A DNA stretch of 42,564 bases from a virus, in IMG/VR virus record IMGVR_UViG_3300023179_000202, positions 1-42,564 of that record. One strand, given 5' to 3'. The translations under genes were made by a program, and so were the position numbers. How positions within the stretch are numbered: the first letter of the stretch is position 1; each line of letters starts with the position of its first letter. Under the pieces are notes generated by a model that was not told where the DNA came from, searched no databases, and saw only the letters and a list, made by a program, of their open reading frames with translations. Positions 28,160 to 34,562 of this stretch are shown here, piece after piece.

Positions 28160-30003
28160 CCATGGGCATCTTCGCGGGCCTGCCGTCCGACCCGAAGGCG
28201 CTTGCGTTGGAATACGCGCGGCGCGGCCTGCCCGTGTTCCCGTGCAAGCCGGAACGCTTCGGGGAGGAGCGCAAGCGCCCATTCACGCGCCACGGGTTCA
28301 AGGACGCCACGACCGACCCCATCAAAATCGCCCAGTGGTGGGAGTGGTGGCCCGACGCGCTCGTGGGCATTCCTACGGGCCCGGCGACCGGCCTCATGGT
28401 CCACGATTGGGACAGCAAGAGCTGCGACGTGGAGATGGCCCTCGCAGACATGGAGGCCGATTTCGGCCCCATCATGGGGCCGCTCATCCGCACCATGTCG
28501 GGCGGTATTCACATCTGGACGAAGTGGGTCGCCGGCATCCTCAACAGCGCCTCCAAGCTGCGCCCCGGCTACGACGTGCGCGGGGAGGGTGGATACGCCA
28601 TCGCGCCCGGCTCGCACGGCTACATGCTCGAGCGCGATGTCGAGCCTGACGAGCCGCCCGAGGCGCTCATCAACGCCCTTCGCAATGCCAGTGGCAAGCC
28701 GTCCCTGTCCGTCGTCGGCGGCACGGACGCAGGCCTCACGCCCGTCTATCAGCGCACGGTCGCCGAGCAGGTCCAAGCGGCCCTGCAAGAGGGCTCACGT
28801 CACGACGCCGTCGTCCGCCTCGTGTGGATTTACGTCCAGCGCGGGTTCTCCATGGACGAGATCCTTGCGCACGCTGACGTGTTCTCGCGCGGCAACGGCT
28901 GGTCGATCCCCGAGGGCCGGCGCGAGTTCAAAAAGGCCGCAGAAAGCGCCTTTAAGAAGCAAGGTCTTCCGCTTACCGGCAAGATCGAGCCGGGGCCAAT
29001 TGAGATTGTCAGTCTTAACGAGCTCCAGACCCGCGACCCGCCCGAGTGGCAAATCCAGGGCGTCATCCCCGAAAATTCGCTCGGCAGCTTCTACGGCGAC
29101 AGCGCCACCTTCAAGACGTTTAACGTCCTCGATATGGCCCTGTCCGTCGCCTACGGCGTCCCTTGGCAGGGCACGCCCACCAAGCAAGGCCCCGTCATTT
29201 ACGTCGTCGGCGAAGGTCAGAACGCTTTTGCCCTGCGTGTCCACGCCTGGCGCAAGGCGCGCGGCCTCTTAGGCGTCGACGCCCCGTTCTTCGTCATCCT
29301 CCAGCCCGTCGCCATGGGTGATCCGAAAGCCGTCGCCATGGTCGTTCAGGCCGTCGAGGCGAAGGGCATCAAGCCGGTCCTCATGCCCATCGACACGCTC
29401 GCCCGGAACTTCGGCGCGGGCGACCCCGACAAGACGCAGGACATGACCGCCTTCGTCGGCGGCCTGGACGCCCTCCGGCTCAAGTTCAGCACGACCGTGC
29501 TGGTGGTCCACCACAGCGGCAAGGACGCCGCCAAGGGCGCGCGCAACTCGTCTGTGTTGCGCGCTGCGGTGGACGTCGAGATCCGCGCTGAGCGCGAGGA
29601 GAAGGCCCAGCGCGTCAAGCTCATCAACACGAAGCAGAAGGACGGCGAGGAGTTCCGCGACATGTGGCTGACCCTCGACCCCGTCGAGGTGACTGACCCC
29701 CGCACGGGAGAGGTTACGACGTCGCTCGTGGTGCGGGGCGACAGCGCCGATGACAAGCCCGTTCCCATGGCGAAACCAGGCGGACGGATGGAGGCGTGGG
29801 TCCTTTCCGTGCTCGCCCAACGCGAAACTTTGACCCTCTCCGAGATCATCGGACGCGACCCTCAGGTGGACAAATCCAACGTCAAACGCGCGCTGAGGGG
29901 TCTTTTGGAAAAAGGGCTCGTGAAACGCGGCGAGGGGTCACCGCAGACCTTTTGGAAAGCTGACCAATACCAACAGGATGAGCGTGAAACTGACCCCAAC
30001 TGA
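28156..30003 (+). CDS. Primase-polymerase / RepA-type ATPase fusion (615 aa)
   Basis: N-terminal Prim-Pol domain: metal-binding DWD at 84-86 (VHDWDSKS), GGIHIWTKW (116-124) corresponding to the conserved G-G-x-H motif. Central RecA-like ATPase of the RepA helicase type: P-loop GDSATFKT (314-321), Walker B LMPIDTL (409-415), then VLVVHHSGKD, a motif typical of RepA-like helicases. C-terminal 80 residues form a winged-helix-like region (LTLSEIIGRDPQVDKSNVKR). The start may be TTG 28156, which has GAGG in front and overlaps the previous stop, or ATG 28162. It would open and prime the phage origin; iterons start within its last codons. Confidence 0.87.
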   Translation: MTMGIFAGLPSDPKALALEYARRGLPVFPCKPERFGEERKRPFTRHGFKDATTDPIKIAQWWEWWPDALVGIPTGPATGLMVHDWDSKSCDVEMALADMEADFGPIMGPLIRTMSGGIHIWTKWVAGILNSASKLRPGYDVRGEGGYAIAPGSHGYMLERDVEPDEPPEALINALRNASGKPSLSVVGGTDAGLTPVYQRTVAEQVQAALQEGSRHDAVVRLVWIYVQRGFSMDEILAHADVFSRGNGWSIPEGRREFKKAAESAFKKQGLPLTGKIEPGPIEIVSLNELQTRDPPEWQIQGVIPENSLGSFYGDSATFKTFNVLDMALSVAYGVPWQGTPTKQGPVIYVVGEGQNAFALRVHAWRKARGLLGVDAPFFVILQPVAMGDPKAVAMVVQAVEAKGIKPVLMPIDTLARNFGAGDPDKTQDMTAFVGGLDALRLKFSTTVLVVHHSGKDAAKGARNSSVLRAAVDVEIRAEREEKAQRVKLINTKQKDGEEFRDMWLTLDPVEVTDPRTGEVTTSLVVRGDSADDKPVPMAKPGGRMEAWVLSVLAQRETLTLSEIIGRDPQVDKSNVKRALRGLLEKGLVKRGEGSPQTFWKADQYQQDERETDPN

Positions 30004-30018
30004 CCCCCACTGACCCCC
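29989..30018 (+). repeat. Three contiguous 10-bp iterons ACTGACCCC(A/C)
   Basis: ACTGACCCCA at 29989 and ACTGACCCCC at 29999 and 30009, one helical turn apart, across the primase stop codon. Further ACTGACCCC copies are at 29692, 30024 and 30083 and an inverted copy at 30044. Phased iterons beside the initiator/primase gene are a common design of phage and plasmid origins. Confidence 0.75.
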
Positions 30019-30022
30019 TAGT

Positions 30023-30104
30023 GACTGACCCCGGAAAGGAGGGGGGGTCAGTCAGGGTCACCGGTCTATAGACCGTGACCTGACTGACCCCCTCCGACAG
30101 GAGG
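30023..30104 (+). other. Overlapping hairpins: candidate origin or RNA switch
   Basis: Three structures share arms. Hairpin A: GACTGACCCC (30023-30032) with GGGGTCAGTC (30044-30053). Hairpin B: a 50-bp dyad 30043-30092 centred on TATA (30067-30070), arms pairing over about 22 bases with two single-base bulges. Hairpin C: CCTCC (30091-30095) with GGAGG (30100-30104), which would hide the ribosome site of the DUF1064 gene. A and B cannot form together, and B competes with C by two bases. No gene lies in 30004-30110. It may act as DNA (origin cruciform) or as RNA (translation control). Confidence 0.6.
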
Positions 30105-30110
30105 CTGGAG

Positions 30111-30527
30111 ATGACCGCAGTTTTGAGGAAGCGAGTGACCCCCGGTCGCTCCAAATACGGCGCCCGAAAAACCGTCCGTGACGGCATCACGTTCGACTCC
30201 GTCGGCGAGGCCAACCGCTGGGGCCAGCTCAAGCTGCTCGAGCGCGCCGGCAACATCCGAGGGCTTGGCGAGCCACACCCGTCCTTCCCGATCGCCATAA
30301 ACGGAACGATCGTTTGCAAGGTCGAGATGGACTTCGCCTATTCCGAAAACGGCCAGGCGGTCGTCGAGGACTACAAGGGCGTCGACACCCCCGTTTCCCG
30401 CCTCAAGCGCAAGCTGCTGGCGGCGGCGTATCCGCATCTGGTCATCCGCGTGACCGGCGCGGCTGCGCCCAAGCCTAAGGCCCCGCGCAAGCCGCGCTTG
30501 GCAGCCGGTAAGGGGAGGGCGAGATGA
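30111..30527 (+). CDS. DUF1064 phage nuclease-like protein (138 aa)
   Basis: ATG 30111 with AGGAGG six bases upstream. The pattern SKYGARKTVRDGITFDSVGE, EANRW, then DFAYSENGQAVVEDYKGVDT and LKRKL matches DUF1064, small phage proteins with a PD-(D/E)xK-like core (D of DFAY, E-x-K of VEDYKG). They are thought to be nucleases or resolvase-like enzymes of replication. The C-terminal tail is Lys/Arg/Pro-rich. The ribosome site can be closed by hairpin C. Confidence 0.8.
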   Translation: MTAVLRKRVTPGRSKYGARKTVRDGITFDSVGEANRWGQLKLLERAGNIRGLGEPHPSFPIAINGTIVCKVEMDFAYSENGQAVVEDYKGVDTPVSRLKRKLLAAAYPHLVIRVTGAAAPKPKAPRKPRLAAGKGRAR

Positions 30528-30931
30528 CCCGCCCCCAATCCACCGCCGCATGGCAGGCGCAGCGCATCGAGCAACTAGAGGCCGAAGTCGCCTACCTGCG
30601 CGGCCAGCTCGCCGAAGCGACCGGCGACGCCCGCCAGAGCATCCTGATGAGCGAGTACGGCCTCACGCATCAGGAAGCCCGCGTGCTGGCCCGCCTGATG
30701 CAGCCCGCGCCCACGCTCGCCGCCCTTGCGGCTGCCATGCGCACGGAAAGCACGCTGCCCGAAAAGCTCGTCCAGGTGCTGATTTGCCGGATCCGCGCCA
30801 AGCTCGCCCGCGTCGGCCTCGCCGGCGCGATCGAGACGGCTGTCGGGCTCGGCTACCGCCTGACCCCTCACGCCCGCCGCGCGCTCGCCGCGGCCCTCGA
30901 CGAAATTCCCGCGCAGGAGATGAGCCGATGA
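30524..30931 (+). CDS. Winged-helix (OmpR/PhoB-type) DNA-binding protein (135 aa)
   Basis: An N-terminal coiled coil (RIEQLEAEVAYLRGQLAEA, residues 14-32) leads to a domain with LTHQEARVLARLM, then EKLVQVLICRIRAKLARVG and AIETAVGLGYRLTP: the helix-recognition helix-wing pattern of response-regulator output domains. No receiver domain or phosphorylated Asp is present. GGGGAGGG gives a strong ribosome site. It is near the end of the rightward early operon, just before the late genes, so a late activator is possible. Confidence 0.7.
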   Translation: MTRPQSTAAWQAQRIEQLEAEVAYLRGQLAEATGDARQSILMSEYGLTHQEARVLARLMQPAPTLAALAAAMRTESTLPEKLVQVLICRIRAKLARVGLAGAIETAVGLGYRLTPHARRALAAALDEIPAQEMSR

Positions 30932-31473
30932 GCCGCATATGGGACCAGTGGCGCGCCGAGAAATGGCAAGAGCGGGCCGAGTACGGCATCGGCGGCCGCC
31001 GCCCGCCGCAGGACCGATGGTGCGTCCGCCGTTGGGTCAACGACGGCGACATGCCGTCCGCCTTCTTCGACGCAGCCGTGTGGTACGAGGGACGCCTTGA
31101 GGCCGCATCCGGCTGTAAGGGTAGCGGACCTATCGCCGAACGCGTCCAGGGCGGCTCTAATGGTCAGGAAAAGGCCTATCTGGACGCCATCCATGCCGGC
31201 AATGAGCAGGCGAGCGCACGCATGGCCGTCTGGCGGTTCGCTGAGTGCAAGCCGACGCTGCTGGTGTTCGATGCGTTATTCGAGCGCGAGGATGGCGACG
31301 ACATCCTGCCAGGCCGTCCGTCCCTCGACGCGCTCGCCCGCCGCTTTGGCCGGCGCAAAGCGGCGATCAAGGCCATGGCGATGTTGTCGCTGGAGGGGCT
31401 GGCGAACTACCGGGAGCGGACCACGAAAGGGCGCGACTTGTGGGTCAAACGCGGCGGGCTCGCTACCCGTTGA
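30928..31473 (+). CDS. Early protein of unknown function with possible HTH (181 aa)
   Basis: Overlaps the winged-helix gene by ATGA. The N-terminal part is Trp/Arg-rich (WDQWRAEKWQERAEYG); the C-terminal part SLDALARRFGRRKAAIKAMA followed by LSLEGLANYRE has a helix-turn-helix-like pattern. Last gene before the strong terminator, so with its neighbour it may control the early-to-late change. No family recognised. Confidence 0.65.
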   Translation: MSRIWDQWRAEKWQERAEYGIGGRRPPQDRWCVRRWVNDGDMPSAFFDAAVWYEGRLEAASGCKGSGPIAERVQGGSNGQEKAYLDAIHAGNEQASARMAVWRFAECKPTLLVFDALFEREDGDDILPGRPSLDALARRFGRRKAAIKAMAMLSLEGLANYRERTTKGRDLWVKRGGLATR

Positions 31474-31520
31474 CGGCGGGATCAGTTTGGATCATGATTT
31501 GGTCAAGATCGAATTGATTC

Positions 31521-31553
31521 GCCCGCCCGGCCCCCAAGCCGCGGCGGGCTTTT
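31521..31553 (+). terminator. Rho-independent terminator ending the rightward early operon
   Basis: GCCCGCC (31521-31527) pairs with GGCGGGC (31543-31549), with inner CGGC/GCCG pairs around a CCCCCAA loop, followed by TTTTCG. The stem is very GC-rich and ends in a T run. It separates early from late genes. Confidence 0.85.
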
Positions 31554-31672
31554 CGTATTCCGCTGGCGGGCTAACCGGTCGGGGCGTCAGTTCGTTCCCC
31601 AACTTTGAGCCATAGCCCAGACCGACCCACGCCAGCGGAACCCCCATCAACCCCCATGGAAGGCTGGAAACC
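31554..31672. other. Intergenic region before late operon
   Basis: 119 bases between terminator and the first late gene. It holds a 9-bp inverted repeat, CCGCTGGCG (31560-31568) and CGCCAGCGG (31630-31638), with a 61-base loop. I see no sigma-70-like promoter; a phage-activated late promoter would be expected here. No small gene supported. Confidence 0.5.
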
Positions 31673-32023
31673 ATGGCAAACGTCCTGAAGGTGGCCCCGC
31701 CACCAAGCGAGGCTGAACGCCTTGAACGCATGCAGCGTGAGGCCCTTGAGGCCATCAACCGCCGCCTCACCGATGAGATCGCGCCCGCGCTGCGCCAAGA
31801 GATCGTCGCTGAGGTCAAGGGCACGATCGAAGAAACGCGGCAGGCCGCGTTTGCCCACGGGCATGCGCACGCCATGAGCAAGACGTGGCGCTTCCTCGTT
31901 GCAGGCGCACTGGTGGGCTTCCTAGCGGCTGTCATGACCTACGGCGTAGCGTCGCTCAACGGTGGCTACCTCGCGAGCATGGAACGGAAGAACGACGAAA
32001 TCCGGAGCCTGTTGAACCAATGA
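31673..32023 (+). CDS. Single-pass membrane protein, first late gene (116 aa)
   Basis: Residues 10-60 form a charged coiled coil (AERLERMQREALEAINRRLT onward); one membrane span at about 72-95 (FLVAGALVGFLAAVMTYGVA); a short outer tail. GGAAGG precedes the ATG. It begins a run of four small genes before the terminase. A holin or other lysis role would be conceivable because none is certain elsewhere, but it is only inference. Confidence 0.7.
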   Translation: MANVLKVAPPPSEAERLERMQREALEAINRRLTDEIAPALRQEIVAEVKGTIEETRQAAFAHGHAHAMSKTWRFLVAGALVGFLAAVMTYGVASLNGGYLASMERKNDEIRSLLNQ

Positions 32024-32253
32024 CCTACACAGAAGCCGCCCGCGTGGCCGAAGAGAACGCGCGCTGGATCCGCAACAACGACGCCGAGCGCATGCGCAAA
32101 ATCGAGCAGCTTGAGCGGGCGCGCGCCGTGATTGCCGCTGCGCTCAACATCGATCCGATCACCGTTGAGCCGGATGAGCCGCCGCCGGCGGACAATGTCG
32201 TCGATCTCATGAACCCCGTTCCTGTTGCAGTGGAAGGTGAGGACGCAGCATGA
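32020..32253 (+). CDS. Small helical late protein (77 aa)
   Basis: ATG 32020 overlaps the previous stop (ATGA). Residues 1-45 are a charged helix (EENARWIRNNDAERMRKIEQ), then a Pro/Glu-rich acidic tail. It looks like a soluble partner of the coiled-coil membrane protein before it, but no family is recognised. Confidence 0.65.
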   Translation: MTYTEAARVAEENARWIRNNDAERMRKIEQLERARAVIAAALNIDPITVEPDEPPPADNVVDLMNPVPVAVEGEDAA

Positions 32254-32363
32254 AGAAGACCACGCCTGCCGCCGCCAAGCCGGCCGCTAAGAAGTCGCCC
32301 GAGTTCCGCCCGGCTCCCGGCGCTGCGCCGAAGGCCGCCGGCCCGAAAAAGGGCAAGTGCTGA
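32250..32363 (+). CDS. 37-aa Lys/Ala/Pro-rich basic peptide
   Basis: ATG 32250 overlaps the previous stop; its stop overlaps the next ATG (TGATG). The peptide (MKKTTPAAAKPAAKKSPEFR, ending KKGKC) is low-complexity and strongly basic, like histone H1 tails, so it may bind DNA or acidic proteins. Coupling on both sides supports expression. Confidence 0.6.
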   Translation: MKKTTPAAAKPAAKKSPEFRPAPGAAPKAAGPKKGKC

Positions 32364-32476
32364 TGACGATCAACGCAAACGCGATCATCGCCAAAGTGAT
32401 CGACGGCGTTCTGTCCGGCTTCGGCATCGTCGCAGCCGTGTGGCTCGTTCGGAAGTTTCTTCCGGGCGTCATCTAA
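32363..32476 (+). CDS. 37-aa amphipathic or membrane peptide
   Basis: ATG 32363. The peptide has IIAKVIDGVLSGFGIVAAVW then LVRKFLPGVI, a hydrophobic helix with two basic residues near the end. It could cross the membrane once, as very small holins do, but this is not shown. It ends 15 bases before the terminase small subunit. Confidence 0.55.
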   Translation: MTINANAIIAKVIDGVLSGFGIVAAVWLVRKFLPGVI

Positions 32477-32491
32477 AGTAGACAAGTTTAG

Positions 32492-32779
32492 ATGGCTAAG
32501 GGTGTCAAGACTGGTGGACGTCAAAAGGGCGTCTCGAACAAGGCGACGACTGATCTCAAGGCTGTCGCTCGTCAGTACACCCCGCAAGCCATCGACACGC
32601 TCGTGCGGCTCATGCAGCGCGAGGACAGCCCGGCGACGCAGCTTGGCGCGGTCAAGGAAATCTTCGATCGCGCCTATGGCAAGGCCACGCAGCCGATCGC
32701 GGGCGATGACAGCATGGACGCGATCCGTGCGGCTCTGACCGTGGCGTTCATCAATCCCGGACAGAATGGCCCGCGTTGA
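32492..32779 (+). CDS. Terminase small subunit-like protein (95 aa)
   Basis: The N-terminus is basic with GGRQKGVSNKATTDLKAVAR, a pattern widespread in short proteins encoded directly in front of PBSX-type large terminases; a helical segment (DTLVRLMQREDSPATQLGAV) follows. It overlaps the large subunit gene by 14 bases. The family would recognise DNA for packaging. It is short for a small terminase (usual 130-180 aa), so part of the function could lie elsewhere. Confidence 0.6.
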   Translation: MAKGVKTGGRQKGVSNKATTDLKAVARQYTPQAIDTLVRLMQREDSPATQLGAVKEIFDRAYGKATQPIAGDDSMDAIRAALTVAFINPGQNGPR

Positions 32780-34034
32780 GCTGCCGGCCTATGCCCAGCA
32801 GCTTTGGACGCCGGCTCGCCACTACGCATTTTACGGCGGCCGTGGCGGCGCCAAGTCGTGGGCGGTTGCTGATCATCTCCTGATCAGCGGCGCGCAGAAC
32901 ACGTTGCGCGTCGGCTGCGCTCGAGAGATTCAAGACACGATCCGCGACAGCGTTAAGCGCCTGCTCGACGACCGCATTCAGGCGCTCGGCCTGCAGGGCT
33001 ATTACGAGAGCACGGACAAAGAAATCCGGGGCAAGCGCAACGACACGCTGTTCATCTTCAAAGGGCTCTGGCGCAATCCGGACGGCCTGAAGTCGATGGA
33101 AGGCGTCGACCGCGTGTGGGTCGAAGAGGCGGCGCGCGTTTCGCAGCGGTCGATCGACCTGCTGATCCCGACCGTGCGTAAAGAGGGGTCCGCGCTCATC
33201 TGGACGTGGAACCCGGAATACGACCACGACCCGGTCGACAAGATGTTCCGGGGTCCGCACGGGCCGCCACCGCGATCGATCGTGCAGCGGGTAAGTTGGC
33301 TCGATAATCCGTGGTTCCCGCAAGTTCTGCGCGAGCAGATGGACCACGACTATGCCGTGGACCCGGATAAGGCGGACCATGTCTGGGGCGGCGATTACGT
33401 CAAGGCGGTCGAAGGCGCGTACTATGCCAAGGTGCTGCGGACTGCTCGAGAGCAGGGGCGGTTTACGTACATTCCGCTCGATCCGGCCTTTGCGATCCGC
33501 GCCTATTGGGATTTGGGCCGCAACGACGCCACGGCGATCTGGGTCTGTCAGTTCTCGAACAATCGCATCGCCGTGCTCGACTATTGCGAGGCCTCGGGCC
33601 AAGCGCCCGGCTATTATTTCAACTGGCTGCGCTCCAACGGTTACGAGAGCGCGCAGCTCGTCCTGCCGCATGACGGCGCGAGCATTCATCCCGACAACCC
33701 CGTGGCCATGTCCTACGAGACGCAGGCGCGGCAGGCGGGCTTTCAGGTCAAGGTTGTGCGCAACCAAGGGCCAGGCGCCGCGATGCAACGCATCGACGCC
33801 GTGCGGCGGTTGTTCCCGCGCATGTGGTTCAACGACGACGCCACACGCGTCGGTGTGCGCGCCTTGGGTCATTACCATGAGCGGCGAAACGAAGAGCGTA
33901 ACGTCGGCCTCGGGCCGGAGCATGATTGGTCAAGCCACGCGGCCGACGCGTTTGGCTTGATGGCTATCGACTACAAAGAGCCCACCACCACCGCCGAAAT
34001 CGCGGCCCGCCCGCGTTACGGCACGATCGCTTGA
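32766..34034 (+). CDS. terL: Terminase large subunit (packaging ATPase-nuclease, 422 aa)
   Basis: Walker A-like GGRGGAKS (24-31), Walker B VDRVWVEEA (114-122) with catalytic Glu121, then coupling segment TWNP (147-150). The C-terminal RNase H-like nuclease shows YWDLGRNDATAIW (Asp249), LVLPHDGA and SSHAADAFGLM with the last acidic residue. It resembles the PBSX family. It cuts concatemers and drives DNA into the prohead through the portal. A headful mechanism would give circularly permuted ends, consistent with the circular closure seen here. Confidence 0.95.
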   Translation: MARVELPAYAQQLWTPARHYAFYGGRGGAKSWAVADHLLISGAQNTLRVGCAREIQDTIRDSVKRLLDDRIQALGLQGYYESTDKEIRGKRNDTLFIFKGLWRNPDGLKSMEGVDRVWVEEAARVSQRSIDLLIPTVRKEGSALIWTWNPEYDHDPVDKMFRGPHGPPPRSIVQRVSWLDNPWFPQVLREQMDHDYAVDPDKADHVWGGDYVKAVEGAYYAKVLRTAREQGRFTYIPLDPAFAIRAYWDLGRNDATAIWVCQFSNNRIAVLDYCEASGQAPGYYFNWLRSNGYESAQLVLPHDGASIHPDNPVAMSYETQARQAGFQVKVVRNQGPGAAMQRIDAVRRLFPRMWFNDDATRVGVRALGHYHERRNEERNVGLGPEHDWSSHAADAFGLMAIDYKEPTTTAEIAARPRYGTIA

Positions 34035-34046
34035 GGGTCTGACTAC

Positions 34047-34562
34047 ATGGCAATGCTTCTGGTCCGTGCTGCGCGCATCACGCGGCCAAACGATGTGACC
34101 GCGTATGCGGTGGGCGACCTGCTTGCCAACAGCGTGACCGCAGGCAGCGTTACACCGTTCACGTTCGCGCACGACAACGTGGTCCAGCCCGTGCAGGTCA
34201 TGCGCTTCATCATGCGGTCGAGCAACGACACGGTCACGAACAAGAACTTTCAGCTTTACCTGTTCTCGCGCTCGCCGACCGTTACCAACGGTGACAACGG
34301 CGCATTTGCCGTCACCGGCCCCAACGGCACGGACAACCTTGGCGGCGTGTTCGGCTCATCTGCGGCCGTCAACACCGGCGCCGGATCGATCAACTATTTC
34401 TACCCCATGGACGCGGCCGGCACGTTTCAAAACGGCTGGATTCCGCAGGTGTTCACGCTGCCGTTCTACGGCTTGCTCAAGGTCAACGCGGCCTACACGC
34501 CCACGGCGCTCGAGACGTTCGATCTCACGGCCGAAGTGGACATGATCTCGTATGGCAGATAG
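34047..34562 (+). CDS. Putative head decoration/structural protein (171 aa)
   Basis: Beta-rich, Asn/Thr/Gly-rich protein with alternating hydrophobic strands (QVMRFIMRSSNDTVTNKNFQ, LYLFSRSP, INYFYPMDAAG, FTLPFYGLLKVNAAY). No known enzyme motif. A structural gene between terminase and portal is unusual in P22-like phages. It resembles capsid decoration or fibre-like beta folds by composition only. The portal start overlaps its stop by 11 bases. Confidence 0.5.
   Translation: MAMLLVRAARITRPNDVTAYAVGDLLANSVTAGSVTPFTFAHDNVVQPVQVMRFIMRSSNDTVTNKNFQLYLFSRSPTVTNGDNGAFAVTGPNGTDNLGGVFGSSAAVNTGAGSINYFYPMDAAGTFQNGWIPQVFTLPFYGLLKVNAAYTPTALETFDLTAEVDMISYGR

Noticed and set aside
30023-30092. Rho-independent terminator after the primase gene
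   Set aside because: The stems are strong, but no T tract follows in either direction; a switch or origin fits better.
32751-33923. 390-codon leftward frame opposite the large terminase
   Set aside because: Terminase motifs fix the true strand; the antisense product is low quality.
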